The position numbers and the translations under genes are program-made. 64,000 nt of DNA from Laburnicola sp. R22_1 (Eukaryota; Ascomycota; Dothideomycetes; Pleosporales; Didymosphaeriaceae): assembly GCA_014281115.1 (NCBI GenBank), contig JACONQ010000005.1, forward strand, positions 2,728,001 to 2,792,000, read 5' to 3'. Below the pieces are notes generated by a model. It saw only the letters and a list, made by a program, of their open reading frames with translations, searched no databases and was not told the DNA's origin. Of the stretch, positions 1-12,525 are shown in pieces; position 1 is the stretch's first letter; each line of letters begins with the position of its first letter.

Positions 1-1
1 G

Positions 2-211
2 CTCTTCACTCACCCGACCACGTTGGATTTTTCGACCAGGTTAGCCAAAGTACTTGCGAGGAAGCTGGCGAAACCCGTCTATGTAGGGAATTCGACGAGC
101 TTCGCAAGTGCGGGTATGGGCGGAACGGTTGAGGAGGAGATGGAAGGTTTCCGAAGGGTGGTTGAAGTCGTGGTGGCGCTATTGGACAAGCAGAAGAAGG
201 CGCCCGCTTGA
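2..211 (+). CDS. Proteasome assembly chaperone 4-like protein, C-terminal part (truncated by window edge)
   Basis: The frame is open from the first base of the window to a TGA at 209-211, so only the last ~69 residues are present and the true start lies outside. The visible sequence runs LFTHPTTLDFSTRLAKVLAR, then a 'KPVYVGNS' strand, then 'GGTVEEEMEGF' and a helical end. A lysine-rich tail closes it. This layout (strand-VYVG-S, then a T.EEEMEG helix) resembles the C-terminus of the fungal PAC4/Poc4 family, small chaperones that help assemble the 20S proteasome alpha ring. Assignment rests on recalled family pattern only; the N-terminal half would be needed to confirm it. Confidence 0.55.
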   Translation, partial: LFTHPTTLDFSTRLAKVLARKLAKPVYVGNSTSFASAGMGGTVEEEMEGFRRVVEVVVALLDKQKKAPA

Positions 212-3200
212 CTGTGACAAGGGGACACTCTGTGCCACTACGCCACACGACTTCTACTGCGTCGGTGCATCAGGACATCGAGGGCCCTACCGAGACTATC
301 AACATCTACAACAGCCACTATACATTTCCTGCCCTGGAACCAAACATCGATCCATCTGCCGTCGAGACGGGAGCGCTTTTGCGACGCGACAGTAGGTTGG
401 ATGTCTCCGGTGTTATGCCGTCGTCGCTAACAAGAATTGAGGAAGTCGGCGCAACTCAAGTACCAGAAACGATGCCGCACGAACTGGGGATATGTAGAAC
501 ATATGCACGATTCCGACAAGTGATTCGTACATGCCTAGAATAGTTTGAACAGAGGTTGGCGTCACCAGTGCTGTTGTTGTAGGGGTGGATGACGTCAAAA
601 AAGACCGCGAAGGAAGCGAGCAACGGCGTCCGTCAGCAACAACATCTTGTCCACTTTGCTCACCCTTTCAAGTTCATCATCATGTATAGACCATGCAAAC
701 GCGAGCCCTGCAATGCACATGCATGCATTACTTGCGTCTCTCGAAATTCGATCTCTCGACTGACGTGAGCATGCAATATGCCTGACACGAGCGCGCATCT
801 CCAGGGCCAACAAGCTGATAATCAGAACCTACTTCTCAAGCTCACGTCCATCGAGAACGGGATATCCAGTGACTCCAGCACACTTCCACATTCCATTGTA
901 AAGCCAATACGACAAGCTACGGGGAAAATCACGAGACGAACCTCCCAATGACCCTAAAGAACGCCGTCACTTACAGACACTTGAAGAGCTGAGCTACTGC
1001 GACGGCGTGTGCACTTACATGAAAATCTGGATGCACATAGGTGTTGCGACCAGATCGAGTCTTTTGTGTTCACTGAAAGCTTAGAGGCACTCAAGATATA
1101 GGGACATCACTCACTGTTACTTGCGACCATCCCTCTATGTATCCTACTCGCAGCCGTTTTGCCGATCTATTTCTCAGGGTCCACGATTACCTTACCCTCT
1201 GCATTCTACCCATAACCACATACGTGCTCTCCTAGTACAACGCTCCGAGTTTGCCGCGACTTTTTCCCTGGGGTCTGTAGTCGACATTGTCCACGAGTCT
1301 CATGCCGCAGTACACTGGGAAAGGACTCACTGCGTCATCAATCTCTAGTGTGTTAATATAGGCTTTAAGTCTTTGAAGAATGCTAATGGTACCTAAGGTT
1401 CGCTACTTCGAAGCATCTCGTAAGGACCTCTCCTCTTGTACCTAGCGTCTGCTAATGGATTGAACATCCCCGAGGGCGTCTCTGTGCGCGATTTTTTATC
1501 GCATAGACGCATGAGGTTGAGGCATTTCGCCTATTTTTGTAAGCCATGGTGCCGTTAACATAACCATGTGGTGGTTCGCACTACGTCACGCCACGTGGAA
1601 GCTCGCGAAGTGGCTGTTGTAAGCGTGGGATAAGCAGGTGGGATTTCATGTCAAAGTCCGTTAATTAGCCTTCATTTCGCAAGGCCGGTAAGCTAATTTG
1701 GTAACTCAGCTCGCTATCGCACGGCCACTCTTTCGACAAAGGCGATGCTATCCTCCAATTTCCCAATTGTTTTGGCCGTTTCGGGAAATTTGGGGTGTCC
1801 TCCGGGCAATAAGCTTGCGTCGAGCATCACGTACGATTCGTCAAAATACGGTTGCATCGCCCCCACCACGACCATAATAGGTCCCGATGTAGCTCGTGGA
1901 ATGTCCGCAATCCTAGACTAGACTACAAGGAAATTACCAGGACCGCTAATTTTGAGATGAGAGACATGCTTGCGTCCGAATTCGGTAAGCTTCTAGAAGA
2001 TCAGCCCATGTTGATGATTGCACAATCCTGCTTAGTCTACTCACTAATCGGACAAGCGAGGAATGTACGCTTACGCACTCCCGAGTGTTAACGCCAACTA
2101 CCGCCGCAAGTTCCTGTGGAACCCAAATTTGGGACTACCCTGGGTATGAACCGGCTCGTTCGAGCTGTTGGCTCGAGGCCTATGACCTCATGGGAAGTCT
2201 CTTTTCACCGAGCCTGCATGTCCGTGGGAAAGATGCTCGGACCTACCTTGGAGTCTGGGAATGCTGAGTAACACCCTAGATCACAACTTCACCTCGTGTT
2301 CGTTCAGCTAATATTAGATGTCTTTGACTGTACAATGCGTCGTGCATTCGTGCATTGGTCGGCAAATATGACGAGTTGCAAAGACAGGCACTCGAATTGC
2401 GGTTGACCATGCCTGAGACGGTCCTGCATGTGGTTGACAGGCCTCACCGCTCGGCCCATCCGACAACATGTAAGTGCGGAGGTGGTTAGAAAGTTGAGCC
2501 GGCGGATAAGGCGATCCTACTAGGCCGAATACAACTTCATCAAACTTCCATCGAGTTCGCTTTCTCGATTTGATATGCTGACAATGTCTGCGACAAGACT
2601 ATTCCCTCAACCATTATATGCAAGGAAGGCCATGGAATCAAAAATTACCGTATATAACCAGCGTTCTCAGAGAAGCAACGTCACATCATGAAAAACCTGA
2701 TCTGCTTTGAGCGTGCAAAGAATACCTGTCAGCGAATACCATTCCACCGGAAGTCTTTGGTCTCACGCTCGTGTCATTGCGCCAGCAACCGGTAACCGGC
2801 CATCGTGGATGAGGCTCAAAACAAACATCTGACGACAGCCGCCATCTGCAACTTCTAGCTACCCGCAGCCGGGACAGACTCTTTGCACGGGCCCATCTTG
2901 GCCATCCCAAGCCTTGCAACGGAAGCCATACTCTAAAAACGGTGTGTCCGCACGTTGTCACCCAGTCTCCCGGTACCTCCGCTTCCCATCACCACAGATC
3001 ACATCTTGCGCCTCTTTCATCAGTCGCCAACAGCCAGGTTCCGGGCTTTTCTAGGGCAACGGGCCGGCTCCGTGCTTCCACAACGTGCTTCCAAGCCTCC
3101 CAAGGTCCATAGCTCACGATTACTTGTCAACGGACTGGCTTATTTGGTTGTAACCTTCTCAGATTCAACCAGTTGCCTACGAGCAGTCATCATATTCCTG

Positions 3201-3390
3201 ACCGTGGATTCTGGAACATCATCTGAGTACAAGGGGCCACTTCAGTGAACGATCGTATATAACATCCGTTGAGTCCCTCTCGAGTTAGTATTCTCCCATC
3301 ATCACCGCTGCCACCCACAACAACGACTACAGCCTTCCACTACTTGCTTCATCGACTCGACTCGCTCGACAGACAGACTGTTATTAGCTT
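212..3390. other. Gene-poor interval, no supported gene
   Basis: About 3.2 kb with only short overlapping open frames (largest 111 codons at 208-543, 97 codons at 2955-3248) with no recognisable domain, no consistent splice structure and no repeat that I could pair. The frames at 1852-2091 and 2085-2267 look like chance frames. A pyrimidine-rich, CA-rich leader just before 3391 belongs to the next gene. Confidence 0.5.
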
Positions 3391-3984
3391 ATGAGCAGCA
3401 GCCCTCCTCGTAGCAACAGCCCGCCAAACTCCCACACCGGCCGTGCTACCCCAGCGTTTTCAAAAGCTCCTTCGCAACCGGCTCCTTCTACTAGCACATC
3501 ATACCCTGTGGAAACTCCCCGATCGACTTCTGGAACACGCTCTCAGTCTACACCTCCCGTCCTCCTCCTTGACAGAAGCTCTATAACTTCAAACCCGAGA
3601 CCGACCATCCCTCTCATCTTCATTCACGACTCTTACGTCCCTCAAATACCACCGCACGCAGAGTCCAACCCTCGACAAGGCCGTTCTCTCGTCGCCCGTC
3701 ACGCTCTCAGGAATAGCACTTCGCAGCCATCGCGTAGAATTGACCCTCCGTACGCTCGACTAGCTTCTCTCGTAAGGGCACGTTCGCAGCCTCACCCAGA
3801 TCCAAACAGAACCTCAGCAACCATGTCTTCCGCATCTTCTTCTCCCAGCAATACATCGACGGCCGGTGCCACCCCGGGCTCTAGTAGCAACCCTACTTAC
3901 CAGCTTCCCTACGCACCGTTCCCCTACCATGTGTCTGGCAATGGGGGAGGCCAACAAGGTGGCAAGAGTGGTTCCGGCAAATGA
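3391..3984 (+). CDS. Hypothetical Ser/Pro-rich low-complexity protein
   Basis: A single 197-codon exon follows a CT/CA-rich untranslated leader (about 3290-3390) of the type common before fungal start codons, which supports the start. The product is dominated by Ser, Pro, Thr and Asn and is basic in the middle (repeated Arg in residues 85-135). The tail is Gly-rich (GNGGGQQGGKSGSGK). No folded domain, signal peptide or membrane segment is visible, so it is probably intrinsically disordered. I do not recognise it. It could be lineage-specific or the visible part of a longer spliced gene. Confidence 0.5.
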   Translation: MSSSPPRSNSPPNSHTGRATPAFSKAPSQPAPSTSTSYPVETPRSTSGTRSQSTPPVLLLDRSSITSNPRPTIPLIFIHDSYVPQIPPHAESNPRQGRSLVARHALRNSTSQPSRRIDPPYARLASLVRARSQPHPDPNRTSATMSSASSSPSNTSTAGATPGSSSNPTYQLPYAPFPYHVSGNGGGQQGGKSGSGK

Positions 3985-5222
3985 ACACTCTCTTCTCTCT
4001 TCTCGGTCCGTAGTCTGAAGCATTTCTCGGCGCCCCAAAAAAAATCCCTTTGTCAAGTGCGGATACGACCTCAACGAACAGCACGAGAAGACAAGATTCT
4101 CAACTAGACTTTACAACACCACGAGTCTCACGACTCTCGCATGATACCTTTTAAGCGAAGCATTGCATTTCCTGGCGCTGGATGGAGCACGACCACATTT
4201 ACGACTTTCGTTGTCATCTCTCTCTTTTCAGCGGCATTTTTGGAGTTTTTGTCTCTTGTTTCCTGTTCTCGGTCGCTCTTTCAACATCAGTCATGTCCTC
4301 ATTTTGTCTAGCATCTTTCCGGCATTTTTCCTTTCTGCATCTTCACTAGCATTTTCTTAGCGTCCTCTTTTTAGACGGTTAGACTGCAGCGTCAGCACGA
4401 GGATTAGACAACTATACACTCACTACACTACTAGTCTAGAAAAACCCATTCCACACGGAAAAGCGTATTTTCAGCCCACGTGCAAGTGAGTGATGTTTCG
4501 GCGAGGAGCGGCGGCGAGGACAAAATGTACACACGGAGGGAGTAGGTGGTATGCTGGTAAGGCAGTGGGAGAATTAACATGAATGGGCTGGAGGGTCACA
4601 GCTTCGGTAACTGAGGGACGACCTGCATGTCAATCTCCGGGTGAGACTGGGCAGCAGAAGAGTGGTGCGGGGAAGAGGGATATATATAGCTCTGGTGCAT
4701 GCAGGTGGCGGACTAGGCGAGTGGACTGGAGGACTAAGGGCTAGTTGAATGTCCTTCGCGGGTCGAGATGGGTATTGCTAGTGGACGGGGCATGTTCGGC
4801 TCGTGGTACCCTTTGTGTGGAGTGCAGTGGAGGTTGGAGTGGGGGAAAGGTGTTAGGTAAGCGTGGCTGGAGACTTGGCTTCTGCGCCACGTGCCGGGGC
4901 TTGAGCCGGGCCGGGCAGATGACGGAACCGTGGAGGCAAGCTCCACTACCAGACTAAGTCTACCACGCCGACCTGACGACACACACGACAGCGACAACGT
5001 GTCCCACCCACGCGCTGCTATCACGCCCACCACGCCGACCTGCGCCTCGGCTTTCTTCCTCGCCCTGTCAAGTCTGATCTCTACAAGGTAGCACGCCGTC
5101 CCCGTACTCGCCGGTTCGGAGCGCTCGCGGCTTATGCCTCCTTTCCCCATCAACTTTTAACTTTGTCCCCGTCCGACGTCCACCACCCGTCTGAGTGAGA
5201 CACCCACACTCCCATATACACC
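3985..5222. other. Intergenic region between the Ser/Pro-rich gene and ATG27
   Basis: No supported gene. It contains a T/C-rich stretch (4180-4370), a TATATATA stretch near 4680 and a C-rich leader (4970-5222) leading into ATG27. Open frames here (such as 4734-5153 on the minus strand) have no recognisable domain and overlap each other on both strands. Confidence 0.5.
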
Positions 5223-6407
5223 ATGGCGCCTCCCCCACGGACATCACACTTCCTCCTCGCCTTCCTGTCGCTCGTGCCCTCGTCGTGGGCCTCGTTCGAA
5301 TGCAACAACATCCTCGCGCAGGGCCAGCATTTCAACTTCGAGAAGCTGGGCGGCCCGCATGTGGTGCACTGGACGCATGAGGATTTGAGCAACGAGCGGG
5401 AGGACCGGTATAATTTCACCGTGGATCTGTGTGCGCAGTTGAAGTGGAAGAAGGGCGCAACCAAGGCGACTGAATGTAATCATGGAACGAGAGGTGCGTC
5501 GTCTTTTTTCCATCTTGTCCCGGCACAGGGCGTGGTCTGCAAAGAAGAGGGCACACTAACGCTGTATGGCAGTATGCGCCATCCGTGAGACGGTGGACCT
5601 CACGGGAACGACTAATAGCACGATACTCCCCATCGACATCGCAGGAACATATACAATAAACAAAGGCCGCAATCGCGTCATCGACGCCCAGTTTAAGCTT
5701 CTCCGCAACACAGATGCGCACTCGGATGCTGGGCGAGAAGGTGTTCTAGCCACACTGCACGGCGGCCGCCTGGATTACGCCGATCAAAAGGGAGGCATGG
5801 ACCAGCGGGCCGTCATCGAATTCGTGTGCGACAAGGAGCGCGACGGCAACGAGGGCGACGAAATGGACAATGCACCCCACGAGGAGCCCAAGGACAACGA
5901 GGGCGGCAAAGACGACAAGGACGGAGACAAAAAGGAAGAGAAGAAATTGGCGCAGCGAGATGGCGAGAACAGAGGCAAATGCGAAGACAGCAATGCGAGT
6001 CTCCGTTTCTGCGGCTACGAAGACGAAGAGCCCGCAAAGGGTAAGAAGGTTAAGACGCTGCGGCTGGAATGGCGGACCAAGTATGCGTGTGAGAATGCGC
6101 CTGTGGACGGTGGGAGCCATTGGGGCTTCTTCACCTGGTTCATCATCATGTAATATCTCACCCCGGCTTGCTTCTTACTCTGCTTTTTTTTTTTGCTAAC
6201 GGCGTACACAGCCTCTTCCTCGCTACGGCTACCTATCTCATATTCGGCTCGTGGCTTAATTATAATCGGTACGGCGCCCGTGGGTGGGACTTGCTGCCTC
6301 ATGGCGATACGATTAGGGATATTCCGTATATATTGAAGGATTTGGGGAGGAAGGTTGTCAGCACGGTGCAGAGTCCGGGGAGTAGGGGGGGATACAGTGC
6401 TGTTTGA
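5223..6407 (+). CDS. ATG27: Autophagy-related protein 27 (type I membrane protein)
   Basis: Three exons: 5223-5493, 5573-6149 and 6212-6407 (347 residues). Both introns are GT-AG with CTAAC branch sites (5557-5560 area and about 6196-6200) and keep the frame. Atg27 is a type I membrane protein of the Golgi/endosome/vacuole route that cycles with Atg9 vesicles. Residues 1-24 are a signal peptide. A lumenal domain with paired Cys follows (mannose-6-phosphate-receptor-like fold). It is interrupted by a highly charged Asp/Glu/Lys insert of about 40 residues. One membrane span (WGFFTWFII then LFLATATYLIFGSWL, split by intron 2) precedes a cytosolic tail with the family's 'ARGWDLLPHGD..RDIPY' signature. 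The chain ends GGYSAV, a C-terminal tyrosine sorting motif of the type reported for Atg27. Confidence 0.93.
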
Positions 6408-7269
6408 ATATTTCTCGTGGAGCGACGGACGGACCTGAGCATAGTGGATGGGGGGATGAGACGTGCGAGATAAATGTGAGTGAAGGCGATTTTTCTTTTC
6501 CTGTACAGAATACATTGCATGGCGCTGGGATTTGGGATCGAGATTTGGGATTTGGGTGTAGTGTTTGTGAAAGTCTTGTGTCTTTTTTTTTGGATTGTGT
6601 GTGTGTGTGGTTTAGCTTGTACGATTTAACTATGTGCTGGCTTTTCATGTTGCGGTAAGTTTTGGCTTGTAGCTCCCTAGGTGGATAGGTAGGTAGGTAA
6701 GACCGTCAACCCTTTTTCTTTTCTTTCTCTCTTTCTTTTCCTCGGAAAGATACACATTCCTAGTATGATAGATATATTGCTAGCCTATCCTCTCTGTCGC
6801 ACTCTCTCGAAAACGCATTTGAATCCACTTCCTGGGTGTATGTATATTCCAAACTATCTGTCGCTTTTAATGATTGATTCGGCTTGTGTAAATCTGATAT
6901 AGGCGTTGTTGTGTCCAATGCTGTTGTCCGTGGTACTGCACCTACGTACTTGGCTCGTCTGGTCAAAGTTTTGTAGAACACGTCCTAACCCTTGAAAACG
7001 GCGCTGGATCTCCAAGAAGAATGAACAAAAGACCCAGTACTTTAACTGCGCAGAACAAGGAGACGGGGTATGTGTGTGGCTTCGCTTTTATACGTGAGAT
7101 GTCAAGTGGAATACGAACACTAGCACTATGCAAGCAGACGATCAGATATACATCGTGAGACTTTTTGTCATATCCATTATCATGTCATAATCGAGATGAA
7201 CTACCTAGGGTACCGAGATTGCCCTAAGCCCGGGGTATACTCCCACCGCACCACTTCTGACGCAAGAGC
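6408..7269. other. Intergenic, shared 3' region of ATG27 and RPS22
   Basis: The two flanking genes converge here. The interval holds T-rich and GT-rich stretches (6580-6620) and a short GGTAGGTA run near 6685. No supported gene or RNA. The open frames at 6404-6658 and 6760-6981 have no recognisable content. Confidence 0.5.
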
Positions 7270-7961
7270 CTAGTAGAAGAAACCAAGGATCTTGCCTGCA
7301 ACGTGCTTGCGACGCGCTTCCTCATGGTCCATGATACCGGCCGAGGTGGTGAGAACGATGTAGCCGAATTGACGGGACGGGAGCAACTTGACGACCCACT
7401 TCTCGAGATCACGGAGCTGGACGTTGTAGCGGGGTGAGATGACGCCGGTCTTGTTGATGCGGCCGTTGAGCTGGATAACAATCTCTGAAGTGATGGTTAA
7501 TTTCGCGATGCATGTCAAACGTGAACAAGGCACTTACTGCCGTTGCGGTGGTCGTCAACCTCCTCAAACTCGCCAATATATCCTGGAACACTGTCAGTAT
7601 GTTGCGAAGAATTAAACATCAGACATCATGAATAGATCCGAAGACGTGTAAGTCCTTCGCGTTTTAATATATCGGGCACTTAAAGGACAAAGGTTGATGG
7701 AGCGAACAGCCATTGTCTAGTTATCAACCCGAAGAGTATAGGGAATACAGCTGAAAGAGATAGGGCGTATACGAACCGTGCTTTTGCATGACGGTCAAGA
7801 ATTTGATGATGACCTTGGAGGACGGGCGGATAAGCACCTGGCGCTTTCCTGACTGCTCGGCATTGTTGATGGCGTTCAGAGCATCGTTGAGGACCTAGTT
7901 TACAATTAATTATAAGTTATTCGACAACTTCATGCCTGCGACTTACTGAGGTCTTGACCAT
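7270..7961 (-). CDS. RPS22: 40S ribosomal protein S22 (uS8 family)
   Basis: Four exons on the minus strand: 7961-7947, 7894-7777, 7582-7538 and 7484-7270, giving 130 residues, the usual length of eukaryotic uS8/S15a. All introns are GT-AG and the frame is kept across each. The product starts [19 protein letters not shown] and carries the conserved '[14 protein letters not shown]', '[15 protein letters not shown]' and '[18 protein letters not shown]' blocks. It ends [11 protein letters not shown], the typical eukaryotic uS8 terminus. The protein binds the central domain of 18S rRNA in the small subunit. The 15-nt first exon is short but typical for fungal ribosomal protein genes; simple ORF finding misses it. 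Confidence 0.97.
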
Positions 7962-8594
7962 GTTGGCGGTAGGTGGAGATTATCGATGGCTGAAGGCGAT
8001 CGAGGTATCTGTATGGTGACAGGTCAGCCTCCAGATGCCTGAGCTAAAAGAGTGCCCTCAGTCTGCAACATGAGGGGTCTTCAGCTTGGTCGCAAAGGCG
8101 AGCAGTATCGCGCTCACCCATAGGGGAGAGGCGACTGCATCTCCTGGCTATCTGAAGGGCACTCGTCGGAAGAAGGACATACCTCGTAGTGTCGTGGTGG
8201 AGTTGGCGTCGGCGGGTGCGATTGAGGTGCGAAGCAGAAAGTTCGAGCTCGAAATCTGCATTGGTGTGGGCGGCTCGGCTAGATAGACGGACCGAAGATG
8301 GCTCGTGCGCTTCTCCGACATCTGCGCCGACAGTCACTGCTCCTTCTACATCAATCCAGCGCTCTACTCTCGCGCTATCAGTAAGAGCACAATAGGTAGG
8401 CTTGAAGCCTCTGTGACTCTTGTGCGAATATTGTTCGGCTCGTTACTGGTCATGCGAGCTCGCGAAGCGCTAATGGACTTAGTCATGACGTCCTTCCTAT
8501 CTCCGATCACCATCCTTCGCCCCTCGTCGCCGTGTTCTTATTAGAACCTCACTTGATTAATCCTCTCCCTACTACTGATTAGTGTAGCATCATC

Positions 8595-9466
8595 ATGTCA
8601 GAAGCCTGCTGTACATGCGCTGCATTGCTCTCCTCAATCCCGCCTACCTACGACGAGAAGACAGAGAAAGCCAGCCAGTATGAGCGCCGTCTCGAATGTT
8701 GCGGCCGAGCAATATGTGCCCGGTGCATAACGGATAACCCTCGTTTCGCCACCTACTGTCCTTTCTGTCAAGTATCCGTCGTCCCCTCTCCGCTTCCCCA
8801 AGGGCTACGAGACCCACCCGCATATTCGCCTCCAGTAGACGGCACAGTGAACGATGAGCCACCGCCCTACACTGCACACGATATACTTCCCCCGCCGGCA
8901 GAGAAATCGAAGACTGCGCCAGCGGAAGTGCTCGACGTGCTGCACTTTGTCGATCCCAACAACGATACGATAGCGTCCTTGTCGTTGCGGTATAGCGTGC
9001 CCGCTGAGGCCCTGCGGCGAACGAATGGATTGTATGCCGACCATTTGCTGGCGGGCCGAAGAACTATTCTAATTCCGGGGGAATACTACAAGGGCAGAGT
9101 TAGTCTGAGTCCTAGGCCGTTAGAAGGCGAGGAGGAGGAGATGCGAAAAGGCAAAGTGAGGAAGTTTATGGTGGGATGCAAGGTCGCCGAGTAAGCACGC
9201 CCTAGGGTCTGGTGACGAAAGAAACGAGGCTAATTAGAGGGAGCATCGCTCCTCGGAACAGATACGATGTCGCCGTCCTTTACTTGCAACAAACAGATTA
9301 TAACCTTGAGGAAGCAATGGCAGCTTTCAACGCTGATGAACGATGGGAAAGAGAGCATCCACTAGAAGTAGCGAAAAAGGGCAAGGCAAAGGCATCACAG
9401 ACTTCGGGTAGGCGGAAGTGGGGCTTTGGCGGTAGTGCAGGTGGCTTGACAGGCCAGATGTTGTGA
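8595..9466 (+). CDS. Intracellular LysM-domain protein with N-terminal Cys-rich (zinc-binding-like) region
   Basis: Two exons, 8595-9190 and 9262-9466 (266 residues). Residues 3-60 hold a Cys-rich module (CCTC, CCGRAICARCI, YCPFCQ) that looks like a RING/zinc-ribbon-type knot. A Pro-rich linker (residues 60-105) with PPAYSP and PPPYT motifs follows. Then comes one LysM domain (about 112-156: LHFVDPNNDTIASLSLRYSV...ADHLLAGRRTILIP). The C-terminal 'YDVAVLYLQQTDYNLEEAM' segment resembles a UBA-like helix pair. There is no signal peptide, so this is the cytosolic LYSMD-like class, not a secreted chitin-binding effector. The distal acceptor at 9261 is preferred over TTAG at 9237 because the branch site CTAAT sits at 9230-9234 and because it joins GAA directly to YDVAVLYL. 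Confidence 0.82.
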
Positions 9467-10777
9467 AAGCACTCTTGGTTGCTAAGCAGAAGCACAGCAA
9501 ATAAATAACGAAAACAGAAAGTACATATGGGACCTCGCAAATATGCCATTATCTTCAGTTAGCAATGGGCAGTCACAGGAGTTCCGACGTAAGAGCGATA
9601 ATGACGCATACTTCGCACCTTCAACTTGTACGACCTATTGAACCCATCTATGGCACTTCTTCCTTCGGCCATGGTCTTTCGGTAGGATATTTGCTTTCGA
9701 TGAGCTGGTTCTTATTTCTTGTAACTCTAAGGTAGTAATATGTATAGATCTGGGGCGGCTACAACAGTATGAAAGCATATTCCAAACATTGGCTGTACAT
9801 GTAGTACGTAGGGCTCCAGTCGGTAATGGCGCCGTCATTAAAGCTAAAATCTCCGGAGGACAAAGATACCGTATATTCCAACGGTGGGATACTGCAACTT
9901 GTTGTCACAAGAACTCCGTACTTCCATTGATAGATCATAGATGCGCGTACAGACTATTTACTAGTGCATTGCCGTGTGCCGAGTTGTCGCTGCTGTTTTT
10001 GGTGTGCTACACCCGTTGACCAATCACGCAAAAGTGGCCTAAGCGCTCCCATCTACGCGCCCAGCCACCTTCGAATCACCATCGGCACCTCTCGTTTGGT
10101 AGCGCCCGAATGCCTGCATATCCGTTTCAGGACGTTTGCACACCCCCAGTACAGCATTTCATTCGCCATTTGTACGCTCCTTCATCACCGCGCGACGAAT
10201 GGGACAATAATAAACCACGGTGCTTAATACAGTTTCTCTCGGTCGCCTAACGGCCAATGATGGACGTTGTGCGAGCCCAAGAAGCATACTGTGGAGATGG
10301 CGTTGCAGTTTGTGGGAACGAGCGAACATGTGAGGAGAGAAATTGGTACCTATTTCTGCGTCGAGGTGCAGCTTAGGCGCTCGCCATGCATTACATTCGC
10401 GCCCTGCTATTGTATCCGGCATATTGCTGTGCTTATTTTGGATTATGCGTGGGTGACAGCCCTGCAGTGGGCCTGGTCGCATGAAACGGCGACGGCTATG
10501 AACATGTTTTAAAGGCAAGGAACTCCCTTACAACAAGGCTCCTTTTTTTCTCAGGCATCCACCTCGAGTTATATCAACGCGTTGTTTCTTCGAGTTGATC
10601 TCTGTTTTCGCTGTTCTTTATTCAAGTCATTCCTTGGTTTTTTTGGTTGGGTGCTCCTGGTTGTGCGCCTGCCTTTTTTTTGAGTCGATCCTTTACATAT
10701 AGCATTCCCCAGTCGTCGTTAAAGACGTATCTCTTGAAAAGGATTCAAGTTTGAAAGTTGAGAGAAGAACAGTCAAG
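9467..10777. other. Intergenic region with no supported gene
   Basis: No convincing coding frame; short frames (10159-10518 minus, 10267-10512 plus) overlap antisense and show no domain. A CCAAT-type sequence lies near 10019 and a T-rich, pyrimidine-rich leader at 10540-10700 precedes the MARVEL-like gene. Confidence 0.45.
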
Positions 10778-11522
10778 ATGAAGGTCAACCCCGCGCCGCT
10801 TCACCTTGCCCAGACGGTCATCACCGGTCTTGTCGTTGCGTTTAGCATCGCTATTTTGGGTACTGCAGCGCATACTCTCGATGTCTTCAACAAACAGCAG
10901 GTAAGGAACGCTATTTATACCGCTGCCAGCTGGGACATGGACTGACAGTGCCTCGATTGTAGACGTCCAACCCTTGGTGGCTCCCTCTTTGGCCGCTGCA
11001 CTTCGACGTACATGGGACGAAAGCGCTAATTGCGTCGGCGGCGGTGACGCTTGTTCTGTCTAGCGTCTTCCTTCTCATGTCGCTCATCCCCAAGGTAAGC
11101 TTCTCTAGAAGACCACGACGGCCAAGGATCAGTTCTGACAAGATGGTTAGGTCAACCTCGCGAACAAGCACACTCTCCGCGCCCTCGTCGCTCTGGGTTC
11201 AGCGGGTCCCTCTGCTCTCCTCGCGCTCATTGCCATAATATACGCACACATCCTGAACAGACGCGCCCAGCTCGACACGATCCAGACTTGGACGTGCAGG
11301 TACAAGAACAGCGCGCCGATGCAGCAGGACATTGCGCTTGCCAGCAACATGGGCAATGGCAACTTCGGCTCGCTCTGCCACGAGAGCAAGTTTGCGCTTT
11401 ACGGCACGCTCACTGTGTTGTTGCTGTTGAGCGCGAGCATGGGGGTCAGCGTGCTCTGCTGGATGGCGGACAAGTGGTCGGAGAGGCAGAACCGGAAGGA
11501 GCTCGACGTGCAGCAGTCTTGA
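10778..11522 (+). CDS. Four-span membrane protein, MARVEL-like
   Basis: Three exons: 10778-10900, 10963-11094 and 11151-11522 (208 residues); both introns are GT-AG in phase 0. The start is the ATG at 10778 (AAGATGAAGG); the frame opens further upstream only through non-ATG codons. Four hydrophobic segments are visible: TVITGLVVAFSIAILGTAA, ALIASAAVTLVLSSVFLLMS, ALLALIAIIYAHIL and ALYGTLTVLLLLSASMGVSV. A Cys-containing loop between spans 3 and 4 (TWTCRYKNSAP...GSLCHESK) fits the outer loop of fungal MARVEL-type tetraspans. The short Lys/Glu-rich tail faces the cytosol. Role unknown; these proteins are usually tied to membrane domains or trafficking. Confidence 0.8.
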
Positions 11523-12525
11523 GGAAGGCGCGATGGGAGACATGGAAGGTTGTGTCGGCCTTCAGACGACGTCGGGATGGCAGGCCGATGGATTGAAGAA
11601 CAGCATGGCGACGGCGTGAGGGGAAGACGAAGGATCAGTCGTGTCATGTGGCGGTCGAGGACGGGGGGGAGACGATGCGTGAAGGCTCACGCAGGAGGAG
11701 GATCGATTGGCGCAATTTGCAGGGAAGGCGCACACCTTGGAGTGTGGGTATACATGTAATGTTTTGGACGCTGTATGATAGTTGAATGATATCACTGCCG
11801 GAGAGAGGTTCCCACCACGATGCTCTCCTTAATAATTTGTAGCCGGAACCCAAACATCGGATTTTGAAATGTCATGTGAAAGCTAGCGCGGCCTGGCAGC
11901 ACTACCGACGCACCCACAGCGAGGGCATCACGTTCCAACAAAGCAAACCACCAAGGCAGTGCGCAGGCTCGCGACCCCAAGTCTGAGGTCTGACCGTCTG
12001 AGTGAAGCGAACCCACCAACACTTGAACACGCGCAGCCCCGCAAAGCCGGCGTCGAGTTTATTTCAAGGTTACTCTAATCCCGACGCTACTTGGCTGTCT
12101 GTGCTCACGATGCTCTGATTTCACGTTGATGACCGATCTACAAGATCAATGCTCTGTCTTCCCTCCGAATGGGCCTGCATACAACGGTATTACAAGCCTC
12201 CGTTTGGTCTCAGGTGCAATCCTTCCGCCATCTCTGGTCGCTCGACGTTTGATGCGCCCTGGCGAGCGAACTTCTGCTCGCCCACGGCTGACGCCCGCGG
12301 CCCCCCATACTCATATTAGTATTCCTATTGATCACGCCCAGTCCCGAGGGCGAGCAGCAGCGCACACCCCCGGCCGTCTCCTTGTGCCTGTGCATAGCCG
12401 ATTCCCTTTTGCAGCTCCCGCGTTCCTGTGCGCTGTGGCGGGCCTCGCACCAACCAGCGGACGGCACACGAGCCACAAGCCCCTCAGACGCACTCGTCGT
12501 CCCATCTCCAGCTCCGCTCACGATA
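11523..12525. other. Intergenic/leader region before the RNR-inhibitor-like gene
   Basis: No separate gene supported. An in-frame extension upstream of 12526 is open from 12328, but it is unlike the conserved protein and probably part of the 5' leader. Confidence 0.4.

Noticed and set aside
208..543. 111-codon open frame on the plus strand after the first gene
   Set aside because: No domain, no clear leader, overlaps the stop of the previous gene and other frames; length is within chance for this base composition.
1852..2267. Two adjoining short frames as a spliced gene
   Set aside because: No intron joining them in frame, no recognised residues; probably chance.
9191..9237. Shorter intron ending at TTAG 9237 in the LysM gene
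   Set aside because: The branch site would be only a few bases from the acceptor, and the extra residues do not fit the conserved YDVAVLYL start.
12328..12525. Upstream in-frame extension of the RNR-inhibitor-like protein
   Set aside because: Residues are unlike the conserved part and the ATG at 12526 starts right before the conserved block; kept as leader.
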